Shown here in pieces: positions 1 through 10,827 of a stretch of 64,000 nt of DNA (position 1 is its first letter; the number at the start of each line of letters is the position of its first letter). The position numbers and the translations under genes were made by a program. The notes below the pieces were generated by a model. The model saw nothing but the letters and a program-made list of their open reading frames with translations, had not been told where the DNA came from and searched no databases. The stretch covers positions 1,860,001 to 1,924,000 of the forward strand of contig JABYQN010000001.1 in NCBI GenBank assembly GCA_022606135.1, read 5' to 3'. The stretch comes from Fomes fomentarius. Lineage: Eukaryota; Basidiomycota; Agaricomycetes; Polyporales; Polyporaceae.

Positions 1-15
1 AACAGCAAGACTCAC

Positions 16-324
16 CCGCATTTCCGCCCTCTCGATCTCCCACTCATTTCTGTCGCGTTCGTATCGCCGCCATTCCGTCTGTAAGAAGTGGAGGACGTTG
101 GAGAGAGTGGAGTCTTGGCCGCTCTGTGGGGGAAGGGGAATTTCTGATGACTGGGGGCCTTGCTGCTGCTGTGGGAGTTGCTGCTGCTGTTGCTGTTGGC
201 CTGGCGGGGGCTTGTTGGGTGCGGCGAGCGAGCCCAACATGGGGAGCTGGATGGTGTTGTGCGGGGCAGAGTTTTGTTGTGGAGGAGGTTTCGAGTTGAT
301 TCGCAGCGCGGCGCCGTTGATCAT
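16..324 (-). CDS. Striatin-family protein, N-terminal exon (partial, runs off left edge)
   Basis: Translating back from the ATG at 322-324 gives a Pro/Gln-rich leader followed by [20 protein letters not shown] and then IERAEMR. This is the start of the caveolin-binding/coiled-coil segment of striatins, the scaffold of the STRIPAK phosphatase-kinase complex (fungal PRO11/Far8 relatives). The exon ends at a GTGAGT donor (bases 15-10), so the rest of the coiled coil and the WD40 propeller must lie beyond the left edge. The leader carries a poly-Gln run coded by CAG/CAA repeats. STRIPAK is known to control hyphal fusion and fruiting in filamentous fungi; that role is inferred from the family, not seen here. 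Identification is confident because the [20 protein letters not shown] block is highly characteristic. Confidence 0.88.
161..199. repeat. CAG/CTG-type trinucleotide repeat in striatin exon 1
   Basis: Interrupted CTG (minus-strand CAG/CAA) repeats encode two short poly-Gln tracts in the disordered N terminus of the striatin protein. Such tracts are common and length-variable in fungal regulatory proteins. Confidence 0.7.
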
Positions 325-787
325 GTTTGGTAATGGCCCAAACAACGTGAGGCTGATAGCTCCTACCGCTTCCGGTCGTAAAGTCGTCCAGCAGCCTCCT
401 CTTCCTATCTCGTCCTCTCCACCTCGCCACGAGCAGCTTCAGGTGCAGCCCAAGCAAACGCGAAACGCTGATTATTCCCTGCCTCCTTTCTCTCTCCAGC
501 CTCGTTTTTTCTAAAGCTCTCAAATTTACGTAAATCCGTCCCTGAAGCCGCCAACTATTCCCGCTTTTGACTGTTCCAAGCACCATCACAGCTCTCTCCT
601 CAACTCAAACAGGCGTAAGGAAGACGTGACTCGGCAAACTGAGACGGAAGTCAGCATTAGTATGTAGATCGCTGTGCAGTGGAAGATACATAGGCAATCC
701 TTCCCATCCTACTCTACAAATGTGAAGGCTATACATAGTCCGTCGGTATGTGTATGTCCAATGAAACCAACGAACGATGACAATCAA
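325..787. other. Intergenic: striatin 5' side and 3' end of the EH-domain gene
   Basis: No supported gene. The stretch should hold the striatin promoter/5' UTR (minus strand) and the 3' UTR of the upstream EH gene, which ends at 788. The pyrimidine-rich bases around 480-520 fit a fungal leader. A 181-codon minus-strand frame across 44-589 is out of frame with the striatin exon, is Arg/Pro-rich and looks spurious. Confidence 0.5.
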
Positions 788-3583
788 CTACGCTGTACCC
801 GAAACTATGAGCTCATAGGGAGGAGGAGGGGTGTCCGAACGAATGTCATCGTCTAAGTCGTCAGGCAACCTAACAGTCGTGGGGTCTGGTTGGGGGTCAT
901 TATGGGGACCGGAGGACGATCGCTGCGGCAGGCTCGGGCGCTGCCCGCTATCACGTCTCTGCGGTTGCGGCTCTGCCAGTGGCACTGTGGCAGAAAGAGA
1001 GCACGACGCCGAGCTTGACGTTGGCAGTTCCTTCCCAGCCAATTTCTGTCGTATAAGATGCACTGCGACTGCGAAGTCGTCCCGCGTCAGTCGGCCGTCG
1101 TGTTCTGAGTCAGCAAGGTCCCTATGCGAGCAAACGAAGTGAAATGAGTCGCTAGAAATGCACAGGCAGAGGGAGTTGCTCACCATATTGTGGCCATGAC
1201 GTCGTTGGGTAGCTGCGCCCTCGCGAAGAATGGCACCGCAACGTCAGACAGAAGATAGTTTTTCCTACCAGTGTCAAGCTGATCAAACTGCTGGTCGTAC
1301 TTGACTCTCTCTTCCGGTTTGATATTCCACTGCGCCGGACTGGTAGGTTGTGAAGGGGTGTAGTTCATAGGACCGGGTAGAGGCGACATTGGAAAGGGAC
1401 CAGCAGAGCTGGAAGGTGGCGAAGGAGACGAGATGGGGGTGGTCAGGGCAAGATGAGGCGTGCTCCTGGAGGAACGTAACGTCGACGGTCCCGGTGTCGC
1501 GCTGCTTGCCCTTGACCTGTGTTCACTATGTGAGGAATGACGACTGCCAGACGATGACGATGCGGAGGTGCCACGGTAAGGGTCCAGATGCATTGGACTG
1601 TCAACCGCAATACCTCCAAATGCATCGTCGTAATCGTTCGACCGGAGTACGCCGCGAGGAAGAACACTTGGTATCCGGTACCCGTCTTTTCTCACCTTGA
1701 CTAGGTGCATGGCCACTATGAATTCGTCGCGGGTCAGGTATCCCTTGTGACCGATGTCCACCATGTCCCTGAGAATGCATCCTATCAGCGCGTCTAATTC
1801 AAGAGGAATCCACGAAGACCACAAATCGCTCACCGTATGCGATTAATTGCATTGGTTGACAGCCCAGTTGTCTGAATATATGTACCGAATGCGTCACCCG
1901 ATATACGACCCTTGTTGCGAGGATCCAGACTCGAGAAGATGTGGTTTGCCTGGACTCTTGTAGCTGCAGATATGTCGAAAGAAGGACTTGGAGAAGGTGA
2001 ATGCCCTCGACTACTGGATGGTCGTGATGATGGGTGTCGCGGAGGAGGAGGACCCGCGAAGGGCGAAGGGGATGAAGGCGCTCTCGAGGGGTGGGTTGGA
2101 GGCGGAAGATAGGGTTGGAAATCAGAAGCATCCGGGGCAGAAGAGTATCGCGCTGCTTCTTCATACAGTTGTTGGGGTAGTGTCGTCGGCACCGATGACA
2201 GCTTTCCCGTCATCAGTGCTTGTATGAGATACATGGCGATAGTAAAGTCAGCGGTATCAATGTATCCTCGACGACGGACATCGGCCAGCTGCCTGCAGCA
2301 AATACACGGTAAGGATCTACTGCGGCCTAGCATCAGGGTATGCATACCATATCTCTCGAAGCGTGTTCCAGGGCAACCTTGACTTGATAAACACATCACG
2401 AGCCTGCTGTCCTATTTTCATGCATGAAGGCGTGAATAGCCTGCTTCATCCTACTAGCTGTTTAGACCACTTGCCGCTCAAGATGCCGTTCTGAGCTCCA
2501 GACGCCTTGAAGATCTTCCTGAACTTGGTTTTGTCACGGCCTGTCAACGGCGGGAGCTCGCCGAACGTCGTAGGTTTCGAGGGACCGGCGACATGTTCGA
2601 CAGGAACAGGTGAGATACTCTCGAGCACAGCCAATGGTCCCACTGCGCAGTATGAGCATGATTCACGGGAAAGCCTACGCGATGCGAATACAACTTACGT
2701 CTCGCGACCAGTGCCTCCGTCACTGCTGCGCCGCCCTGTGCATGCCCAATCAAACGCAGTGCGACCCCAACACCTTGCCTGTCCAAAAGCCCCTCCTTAC
2801 TATCAACGCTCGCGATCTCCCATATCCTTGCGAGTGCGTCGGGTGGCAAGTTCGAAGCACTGAATATTCGTGTGGCAGTCTGGGGATTGATCTTCCCAGT
2901 GTGTTCGGGATCTCCTGTAGAGAAGACCTGTTCAATGAGAGGTGCTTCCTCGGATGATGGACGGTATTCAGACACGGCTGTCAAGGCTTGAATCTGGGTA
3001 GAGAGGTTTGTTGGCAGAATGCTTGAAATGGGATCAACGGACATACGAGTCGTTCAGTCTTTATTCGTTCCTCCGCCTCCTGCTCGATCGCGACGCGCTC
3101 CAAGTCTTCATGCATCTTCAGGCACTCCGTAAGCTGTTCGTACGCACCAAGCAACGCGGCCAATAGTTGCTCTTGTATCGTTTTTGCATCCCTGCCCGCC
3201 ACTTGACGCGATTTTTCCGCCTCGGTGGTAGCCCAGGGGATTTGAGACCCGATGAGTTCATGGGATGCTCGCGCACGCCCGAGTAGATCCTACATAATCA
3301 TTATCGGCCTTCGGATATGGATGACCATCAGGACAGATTGGGACGCTACCTTTGTCACATCGTCTCTCAGTTCTTGAGGGTTGGCGTACACGAGAACTTC
3401 GTTGAGCAACTCAGCATTCCCTTGCCCGACCTTGCAGACGTTGAATAACCGCTGTACGTCATCCTCGGGAGATATCACGGCAGGCTGGAATGAGGTGGGT
3501 GGCGGAGCTGAAGGTCCCGGATGGGACTGGACGAAGTGGGGAGGCTGCTGGGCGAGAGGGCCGTCTGGAGGTAAGAGGATCAT
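788..3583 (-). CDS. Endocytic adaptor with GAT domain followed by four EH domains
   Basis: Exons from 3583 down encode a Pro-rich leader, then a GAT-type three-helix region (DVQRLFNVCKVGQGNAELLN at about 3470-3420, continuing past an intron to AALLGAYEQLTECLKMHEDL near 3130). EH domains follow at about 2990-2700, 2600-2230, 1990-1660 and 1330-1060. Each shows EH hallmarks such as LARIWEIA or ATIW/DLAD; EH4 has a near-canonical EF loop, DSEHDGRLTRDD. The protein ends with a PPPPYE motif, a potential WW-domain (Rsp5/Nedd4) ligand. EH proteins bind NPF peptides and GAT domains bind ubiquitin/Arf in endocytosis. Unlike yeast Ede1/Eps15 there is no long coiled coil and no UBA. GAT and EH parts join in phase 0 across a 53-base intron (GTATGT...CCCAG, about 3046-2994). 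An ATG at 3044 inside that intron could instead start a separate EH-only protein. The true start is uncertain: an upstream exon 3746-3641 with a GTAAGT donor also joins in frame. Confidence 0.75.
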
Positions 3584-4407
3584 ACAGAGTATGTGGTTGG
3601 TCGGATAGCAGTAATCTTGCGATCAATCACCGAGACTTACAGCAGCAATGGTTATTGTAAGCCCACGTTCCCCACCCCATTCCAGCTTGACCCGGGCTGC
3701 ACAGGTTTGCCCGGGGGAGAGCGGTGGATCGGCGCCGGAGAGGCATTTTGACAACGGAGAACTATGCGTGGTCGTTCAAGTCGTCGTCGATGTCCGGGCT
3801 CAAACCCTGTACGCACAGCTCTGAGCTCTGAGCTCCCACCCTGCCGCAAAGCTGCGCAGCGGTCTCTGGACGCCTAGACACATCTGCACGCTCGCACACA
3901 TGAGAAATATAAATAAATAGGTATATTCGTTGCGCGACCGCCGTATGCGTATTACATAGTAGCGGTAGGTTATCCCCGGGGTATCTCACGCAAGGGTGGA
4001 TGAGTTAGGAAACATTCAAGCATGTGGACAGCGGGGAAGAGGATGTATGTCCTCTGTATCGCATCGCAACAGCAGGCAGCCGCAGCGAGACAGGGCGACC
4101 GGGTAGATGTGATTGCTATGTCCAGGCGATGTTGGTGGAGATTCTTAGATAGAAAGGGGCAGACAAGGGAGAGTAGTAATGTGAGCTCAGCGATGCCTCG
4201 TGGTGGAACGCGAGGGAGTTCACACCATCGAGCGCCCTGACTGGCGGGCGTACTTTTTCCATCAACGACCATCTTCGCTGTCTGGTGCATTGTCCACTCC
4301 CTCTACTTCTCCTATCCTCTCCATTATTTCCCTCTAACGAGTCATCTTCACGAACGGCTTTGTATCAACCCCACTAATAACTCGAAGGCTCACCCAGCGT
4401 ATCCATC
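3584..4407. promoter_or_regulatory. Divergent intergenic region, GAT-EH gene (-) and PIN4-like gene (+)
   Basis: About 820 bases between divergently oriented starts. The right part (about 4290-4400) is CT-rich, as in fungal 5' leaders just before the PIN4-like ATG. A possible extra first exon of the minus-strand gene lies at 3641-3746. I searched the minus strand for a VHS domain, which usually precedes GAT, and saw none. Confidence 0.5.
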
Positions 4408-6207
4408 ATGACCAGTTCCTCCTCTACCCCGGACATAGCCTCCCAAGTCGCAACCTTGTCCCTCGGCACGCAGCCCTCCCAGCAACGTCTTCATGACACT
4501 TACGACTACGAAGGCAACGCAGGCGGTAACGGCAGAAACCCATACCATTACTCTACTTCCCCTCCTATCCCCGCACAGTCCCAGTACAATCCTCTCGGCA
4601 TGAATCCGTCTCCCCTCAAGAACAAGGCATCCCGCGCAGCCCTTCCTTCCGTACGTTCGGACCTTCTCATATCTCTTTCCATATATTCACACTTAATGAT
4701 CGTCTGTGGATCCAGCAATGGCTCGATAGCCAGGCTGCCTTCTCCGACAATCGCTCTCTGTCGCCGCCCAACAACTCCGATCTGTCTTCGTCGGGGGGCT
4801 CTCCTCCCTTGAGTCATATGCACGCTCCGCCAATCACCCCAGGAACACCTGCCGGGGACGACGAGGTCATCCCCACTGCCATTGTCATCAAGAATATCCC
4901 TTTCAACGTTAAACGTGAAACTTTGCTTGATATCATCGTAAGCATGCGCCCTCGCTTGTCGTACGGATCAAGACGGGCATATTGACCCATCTATAGGCGT
5001 CGCTTGCGATTCCTACTCCCTATGCATTCAACTACCATCTTGACCAATCTGGCCAGTTCCGCGGTCTTGCGTTCGCCAACTTCCGTCAGGCGATTGACGC
5101 GGACGCAGTGGTCGCCGCCCTCAATGGTTTCGACGTGCAGGGCCGCAAGCTGCGAGTCGAGTACAAAAAGGTCTTGCAAGCTGGAGAGAAAGAACGTATT
5201 GAGAGGGAGAAAGCGATCCGTCGCATGCGTTCCATGCAGCTTGAAAAGGAACAACAGGCGATGCAGCAACAGGGACCCTACGATGAGTTTGGCCCCGTTC
5301 TGTCGACTCCGTTCACACCACAGCGTTCTTTCTCGGCGTCGAACGTCTACCAGAGCTCGCAGTATTCACCGCCGCAAATGCCTCCCCTGCCTACGTCGCA
5401 ATCCTTCAATGTCTCATCCCCGGCCGCTCCCTTGCCGTCGGTGTCCCCTGGTGCCGGTGGATTAAAGTCTTCCTCCAACGAGCTCGATCTGAATGATCCT
5501 TCGACGCTGGAGATTTATTCGCGCATCCTACTCTTCAAGGATGATCCGATGCGCGACGAACTCGCCTTCTCGCGAACATTGTCCCCAAAGCAGCGGCGTG
5601 TTGTTCATCTCGTAGCTCAGAAGCTCGGGGTTTATCACTATTCTGTGGGTGAGGGCGATGAGCGATATGCTGTGGTCACCCGCTTTGATCCTAACGCCGT
5701 AAGTTTCTAAAAAGGCTGCTGTTAGTACGTACTTGACTCAGTCGTTTTGAGCAGACAGGCCGACAGACTTTGTCCCGCGCGCCTCCGTCCTATTTGTCGC
5801 CGACATCCTCGATGGGAGCACAGACGCTTCGTGTCAAGAAGTCCATGCCTGACATGAAGAGTCTCCAAGCACAAGCCCCGCGTCTCCAGACGCGTTCTTC
5901 CAATGGTAACATCCGCGAAGGCTACGCGACGATCGCTTCGCCTTCTCGTCGTTCCCCTGGCTTTGCGGCTCTGTTCGGCAACAACGGGGCGTTCGGTAGC
6001 AACGGAATACCTCCCGTGCCTACTCTTCCGGCCAGCGTCTCCGGCCTAAACAACAGTGGACTTGACAGAATGGACAGCCCCACGGGCGTCGTTCGTCAGC
6101 CTCGCGGCCCCGGTGCTGGAGGGTTTGAGTCGAGGAGGGAGCGACGCGAAAGCCAGACCAACCGTGGCGGATTCGAGGCGCGTTCTCACGAGCCGCTAGA
6201 GATCTAG
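4408..6207 (+). CDS. PIN4: RRM plus R3H RNA-binding protein, PIN4/Cip2 type
   Basis: Exon 1 (4408-4650) encodes a Ser/Gln/Pro-rich leader. After an intron with a GTACGT donor, frame resumes at 4716 with QWLDSQAAFSDNRS. An RRM follows: RNP2-like IVIKNIPFNVKRETLLDIIA, then RNP1-like GQFRGLAFANFRQAIDADAV across another intron at about 4938-4996, and it ends in a basic helix (EYKKVLQAGEKERIEREKAI). A R3H domain lies near 5490-5700 (LEIYSRILLFKDDPMRDELA ... HLVAQKLGVYHYSVGEGDER). A last intron at about 5701-5756 leads to a low-complexity tail ending EARSHEPLEI. RRM-R3H is the order in yeast Pin4/Mdt1 and fission yeast Cip1/Cip2, which act in mRNA stability and stress/DNA-damage responses. The function here is inferred from the architecture. 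Confidence 0.88.
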
Positions 6208-7016
6208 CGGCGGCTCCTGTGCAAGAGTACAGTGACCTGCAGGCGTGGGCAGATTGAGATTGTGCCGTACTTTCTACATGCTACATACTGTTCGTGACAG
6301 ACTCGACACCCTCGTTCATCCTTCCCGTCTACGGTCTCACCTGCTCTCGTTGGTCTTCTGCTCCTCTTCTCAAACTTGCGCTGTTCTCCTTACCACTGAC
6401 TCCATTTCCTGCATTGTCCATCCCGTAGCCTATATGGCCAAGTACCCTCCACATGCGTTCTCCATTAATCGAGCTGGACGTCTCTCTGCCGCGCATGAGA
6501 AGATGCCAGCGAGTCCTCTCCGTTGTTTCATGACGAAAGCCACATTCTCCTTGCCTCCTTCTTGCATTCTAGGTCTTAGTCTCATCCCATCACCATATAT
6601 CATAGTCATCCGGCTCATGCGCATTCATGCTTTCCACTCCCCTTGCCGTTCTCCCGATTTTGTCCTCCCTCGTATTTTGGTTGTATGATTGATTGAGATC
6701 GCAAGTTAGAGTAAGTGCGACGATGTATATATCGGATGGACAAAGCATTCCTGGCAGCCATATGCATGTCCTGTACTACAGTGTTGCACTTTGTGTCTTG
6801 AGATGAAGTCTGTTTTTGCGTCAGTGCTACTCTCCTACGTAAATAATATACTGATAACGGCCGATTCAGGCGCCCGTGTAGAACGCGTTTCTCTGACGCG
6901 CGGGGTCTTGCGTGCGCCGCTGCAGCTGACCGCGTTTGAAGTTACCCACCCACTCACTACACTCTCTGCTCTGCTGCTCTTGAGTCTTAGGTCGACCAAC
7001 TGTGTCCGTCGACGGT
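6208..7016. other. Intergenic: PIN4-like 3' UTR and NUC1 promoter
   Basis: Two same-strand genes flank 809 bases. The first half is CT-rich 3' UTR-like sequence. A 147-codon plus-strand frame (6245-6688) has biased, Leu/Ser/Cys-rich composition and no recognisable motif, so it is not called. The last 200 bases should hold the endonuclease G promoter. Confidence 0.5.
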
Positions 7017-8486
7017 ATGCCAAGCGCAACAATCGTACATGCGGCCGTGTTCGCTGTTGGTGCTCTTGTCGGGGGAGGTGTAGCTACCGCAGTCACCTCA
7101 CGCAGAAGAGACGTGCTGCCTCCAAAGCCAGTATCGGTACCCGCGCTGTTACCCACTCAATCCCCGGTGGTTGACATGAAGGCCGGAGAGGGCACCTTGA
7201 TGAAGGCGCCGCCCGGAGCCACGGTTCAGGTGGACACCGCGGTACTTAAGTATGGTCATCCTGGTAAATCGCCTACTTATGAATGCTTCTATATATTTCG
7301 CTCATGCTCGGTGGAATGCCTATCAGGGCCCGTTTCTGACCTGCTAGTGAGGCGGGCGTATATCACTGCGTATGACCGACAGAGACGGCATCCTGCCTGG
7401 GTGCGTTTCCCTAGCTGAACTTGAAGGATTTGGCACCAAGTGTAACTCTGCCCCTCAGACAGCAGAGCATCTGACATCAGCGTTCCTTGGGAAGTCGCCT
7501 CTTCAAGCACGAACAGAGAGCGTCGGAGACCGGTCGAATTCGCAGTTCAAGGAAGATTCATCTATCCCTGCCTTGTTCCGGGCGAAGCTGCAGGATTACT
7601 TCCGTAGCGGGTACGATCGTGGACACATGTGAGTCGTTCGCCCCTCTGAGCGGTCGTGTTGAATAATTTACGATCCTGCTCCTAACCAGGGTCCCTGCTG
7701 CCGATGCAAAAGTGTCACAAGTAAGCCAACGTCGTGTTTCTGCTGTGCGAAGCACGAACTGATGGAGCATACCAGGACGCAATGGATGAAACTTTCCTAT
7801 TGACGAACATCGCGCCTCAAGTGGGCGACGGTTTCAACAGACATTGTGCGCATCATCCGGTGTTCATGCACATCGAGTCCTCGCTGAAATTCAAGTGCTA
7901 CAGACTGGGCATACGTAGAGGACTGGTGTAGACGTTTGACATCGTCGTTCGCCGACGTCTATGTCTTCACCATTCCTTTGTACCTCCCGAAACAGGACAC
8001 GGACGGCAAGTGGCGCGTGGTAAGTACATCATGCATGGTGCTACAGCTTACGTCGGCTGAAATAAGCACCTCGGACGTAGTCCCACGAAGTAATTGGCTC
8101 GCCTCCGAACGTCTCCGTGCCGACACACTTCGCGAAGGTCGTGCTCACGTCGAAGCCGTCTTCGCCCTCAAGGCCCGATGTACCAGAGATCTCTACTGGC
8201 GCATTTGTCTTCCCGAATGCTGTCATCCCCGACGATGCGAAGCTGGAAAGCTTCGTCGTACCTGGTGTGTCTCTAGTATCTCTACTGTCTCTTCCCTTGG
8301 AAGTCTTATTCAGATTTCACAGTCGAGGCAGTTGAGAAGGCTGCTGGACTGACCCTTTTCTCGGATGCCGTCAAAGTTGGTTCAAAGCACATATGCAAGT
8401 CCACGAAATGCGAGGTGATGGTACGAAGGTTCGACGATGCCCAAAAACGCCCCGAGATGCGCAGGGCCATCTCCGCTCCCAAATAG
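7017..8486 (+). CDS. NUC1: Mitochondrial endonuclease G / NUC1-type DNA/RNA non-specific nuclease
   Basis: The ATG at 7017 is preferred over an in-frame GTG at 7002. Residues about 5-25 form a hydrophobic alanine/glycine-rich segment (HAAVFAVGALVGGGVATAV), as in the mitochondrial anchor of NUC1/EndoG. Spliced exons then give LKYGHPG, GPVSDLLVRRAYITAYDRQR, RSNSQFKEDSSIPALFRAKL and DYFRSGYDRGHM/VPAADAK. DRGHM is the family's catalytic DRGH motif with the general-base histidine. DETFLLTNIAPQVGDGFNRH follows and supplies the Asn that binds the catalytic Mg. The C terminus is the exon TVEAVEKAAGLTLFSDAVKV up to the stop at 8484-8486. Known role of the family: mitochondrial nucleic-acid turnover and programmed cell death. 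Several short introns interrupt the gene, so exon limits are approximate. Confidence 0.92.
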
Positions 8487-8561
8487 GATTCTGCGCTGTC
8501 ACCCTTTGGTAATCTACTATATCATCTAGTAATCTATTTGTTGTGGCTTGTGCGAATCAAA

Positions 8562-10363
8562 CTAACCGTCAACTGCTGTGCTGATGGTGGATGCTACCTG
8601 CTTCTCCTTCTCCCGTGCCAAACGTCCCTTCCCTCTCGCGTGTTCCACCTCCAGCCACATCTTCTCTGCTTCATCCCACAGCAATAGCTCCTCGTCATAA
8701 ATCTGTTCAAACCGCTCCACCTCCTTTGCGAACTCGCTCCTTTCGGTAATGCCGCGGGAGAGGACAGCGCGGATTCCATCGAGAAATGCAGATAGAACAG
8801 TGAGATTGTGCATCGTGATAAGGGAGTGTGATGACATCTCGTGCGTGTGCAGGAGATGATGGATGTAAGAACGAACGAATGGGGGTTTCAGGGCGGAGGG
8901 TGGTAGCGGGAACTGGGAGTCTTGCCAGGCTTGAATATCGACGGCGCTGTGCAATAGTCGAGAGGTAGGTGAACGTGGCGAGCATGCTCCGCAATGGCAG
9001 ACTGGAACGTCCGTTGACGTTGACTGAGACTGCTCAGCTGACTTCCCGTCGGCGAATACCGATGATAACCTCGAGTGGTCGCTTCGGTATAGAGGGTCGA
9101 AGAGGTTGTGACCTAGATCGAGCTTTCCCTTTGCTCGTGTCCTTGGTGGACGACAACTTCCAGAGTTCGACGTTGACTCAGTCGATACTGGGAAACTGAA
9201 GTCAAGCGCGATACCGATGTCGGCAGCACGCTGTGCCCAGGATGCATCCACAAGGTCGATTCCAACATCTCTGACCAGGCGCAAAATTTCGTGAGGGGAG
9301 GCAGGAGAATTGACGATACGTGGCTTCGTGGAAGGGAGGGGTTCTAATGACGCCTGGAGCAACTCGGCCAGTCGAGCGGATGATTCTGAAGATGAACGCT
9401 GCCGATCACTGACATGGACTAATTCGTCCGTAGGTGAGGGCTGCTCCGGTGAACGCGAGGCCTCTGCTGAGAGAGCGATGTGTAGGGGTAGGAGATCGAA
9501 GACGTATCCTGCCACCCCATCATCGAGCGTGTTGTACGGCGCAAGCCCGGCGGCATCTCTGCGCTCGATGGGCTCTGTAAGGCGATCTGCGAACTCGGCG
9601 CGTGCATGCGCTATCGCGCCGCCGGCGAGGTGCACTAGGACGTTTTGTGGTCGAGTAGGGGAAAATCCGGCAGAGCTGGATGGCGTCCTGAGTATATCTA
9701 CGAGCCATGATATAGAGCGTTCGATGCTCTTTGTCAGGCGTTTCTGAGAATGCGGCGGTGGTGTGAACGGGGTGTCGGAGAGAGCCACCACGATGTCTGG
9801 CTTGCACTTCTGTACATAAGCCTTCCATACCGAGGGATCAACCTGTAGAGGCGAGGTGGCTCAGCACGCACGATAGAATGCAGGTGGAATTTGGCACGCA
9901 CCTTTCGCACACCGCGAGTGCAGTGTGCGGAGACGTGGTCATTCCCGTTCGGGGGCATCTTCCTGCCATCTGATGGGTCGCGCAGCGTCAAGAGAATGAC
10001 ATGCTTTTCAGGGCTGTAGCTAAGGAAACTGTGTAGAGGGTGAGATCCGCCTACGAGTGTCGGCACAGGTGGATTCCTGTCGAGGCTGCGGGGATGGGAC
10101 GTTCGTGGACAATTCTTCACAATCGTCGTGAGTTCGACTTACAACGACTCGAACGGCAGTTGTATATGCCGTATTGCGCCTGTAAGGTGAACATGATCTC
10201 GCGAGAGATGTGGGACCAGTCCGCGCGATGTTGCAGTGAGCAATCCCGGCGTATTCGTTTGAATGACCGGGGTCCCATCCTCGCGGTCAATTTCGATAGT
10301 CCCAGTGCGTGGACCGAACTTCTCCAGGGCGAACGAAGGAGTGAAAAGGGGTCGATCTGCCAT
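8562..10363 (-). CDS. QTRT2: Queuine tRNA-ribosyltransferase accessory subunit 2
   Basis: The start is the ATG at 10361-10363 (MADRPLFTPSFALEKFGPRT), followed by TNTPGLLTATSRGLVPHLSR, then exons with PPNGNDHVSAHCTRGVRKV and PDIVVALSDTPFTPPPH. The long last exon (about 9791-8562) holds RAADIGIALDFSFPV, KLDLGHNLFDPLYRSDHSRL, the zinc-binding VCHCGACSPRSPTSRLLHS and YIHHLLHTHEMSSHSLITMH. The Cys-x-Cys-xx-Cys plus His cluster and the YIHHLLHTxEM block identify the tRNA-guanine transglycosylase fold. The ALSDTP/DIGIALDF context fits the non-catalytic partner QTRT2 rather than QTRT1. The heterodimer exchanges guanine 34 for queuine in tRNAs with GUN anticodons, at the outer mitochondrial membrane in animals. 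The gene starts 464 bases from the divergent DUF3684 gene. Confidence 0.9.
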
Positions 10364-10827
10364 AATTAATCGCGCGAGCGAGGCTTTGTACAGCGCAGGA
10401 GTGCGCGAGGAGCACGCGCGAAGGATAGGGTTCAGTATTGTGGCAGAGAAGCGGTCGCGCGACCCGTGCAGCAAGGTTTCGAGAAGAGAGAGCGACGATC
10501 GCTAGCGCCCATTTCTGGAGGCGCGACGCGACGCGCGGCAGCGCATATGCCAGTGTATGTCATTACAAGTCCCCACCAAGTCACCCATCTGTCACCGTGT
10601 CCTTGCGCAGCCTTAGCCTATCCGCACTCATTCTTTCTGCTGCAGCATAATTACGACCTCACGAAGACAACGACGGCTCACTAGTCCTACTCTCAAGCTC
10701 GCTCTCGCGTTTGCCGCTACATCTCGTTTTAGTCACCGGCCACGGCACAGCACAAGAGGACACAACTCACGAACACACTTGAGTGAAGAGTTGTAGGAGA
10801 GGTCATCAGTATTTTGGACGATTCGCG
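10364..10827. promoter_or_regulatory. Bidirectional promoter region, QTRT2 (-) / DUF3684 gene (+)
   Basis: 464 bases separate the two start codons. The left part is unusually rich in CG dinucleotides (cgcgacgcgacgcgcggcagcg around 10525-10546). No repeated operator-like element was recognised. Confidence 0.5.

Noticed and set aside
44..589. 181-codon minus-strand frame at the left edge
   Set aside because: It overlaps the striatin exon in another frame and has Arg/Pro/Thr-rich shadow composition without a motif.
3650..4290. Possible VHS domain or separate gene upstream of the GAT exons
   Set aside because: Minus-strand frames here show no VHS motif. Only one candidate extra exon (3641-3746) with a good donor was noted, and it lacks recognisable residues.
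6245..6688. 147-codon plus-strand frame after the PIN4-like gene
   Set aside because: Sits in the expected 3' UTR, composition is Leu/Ser/Cys/Arg-rich without motif or good start context.
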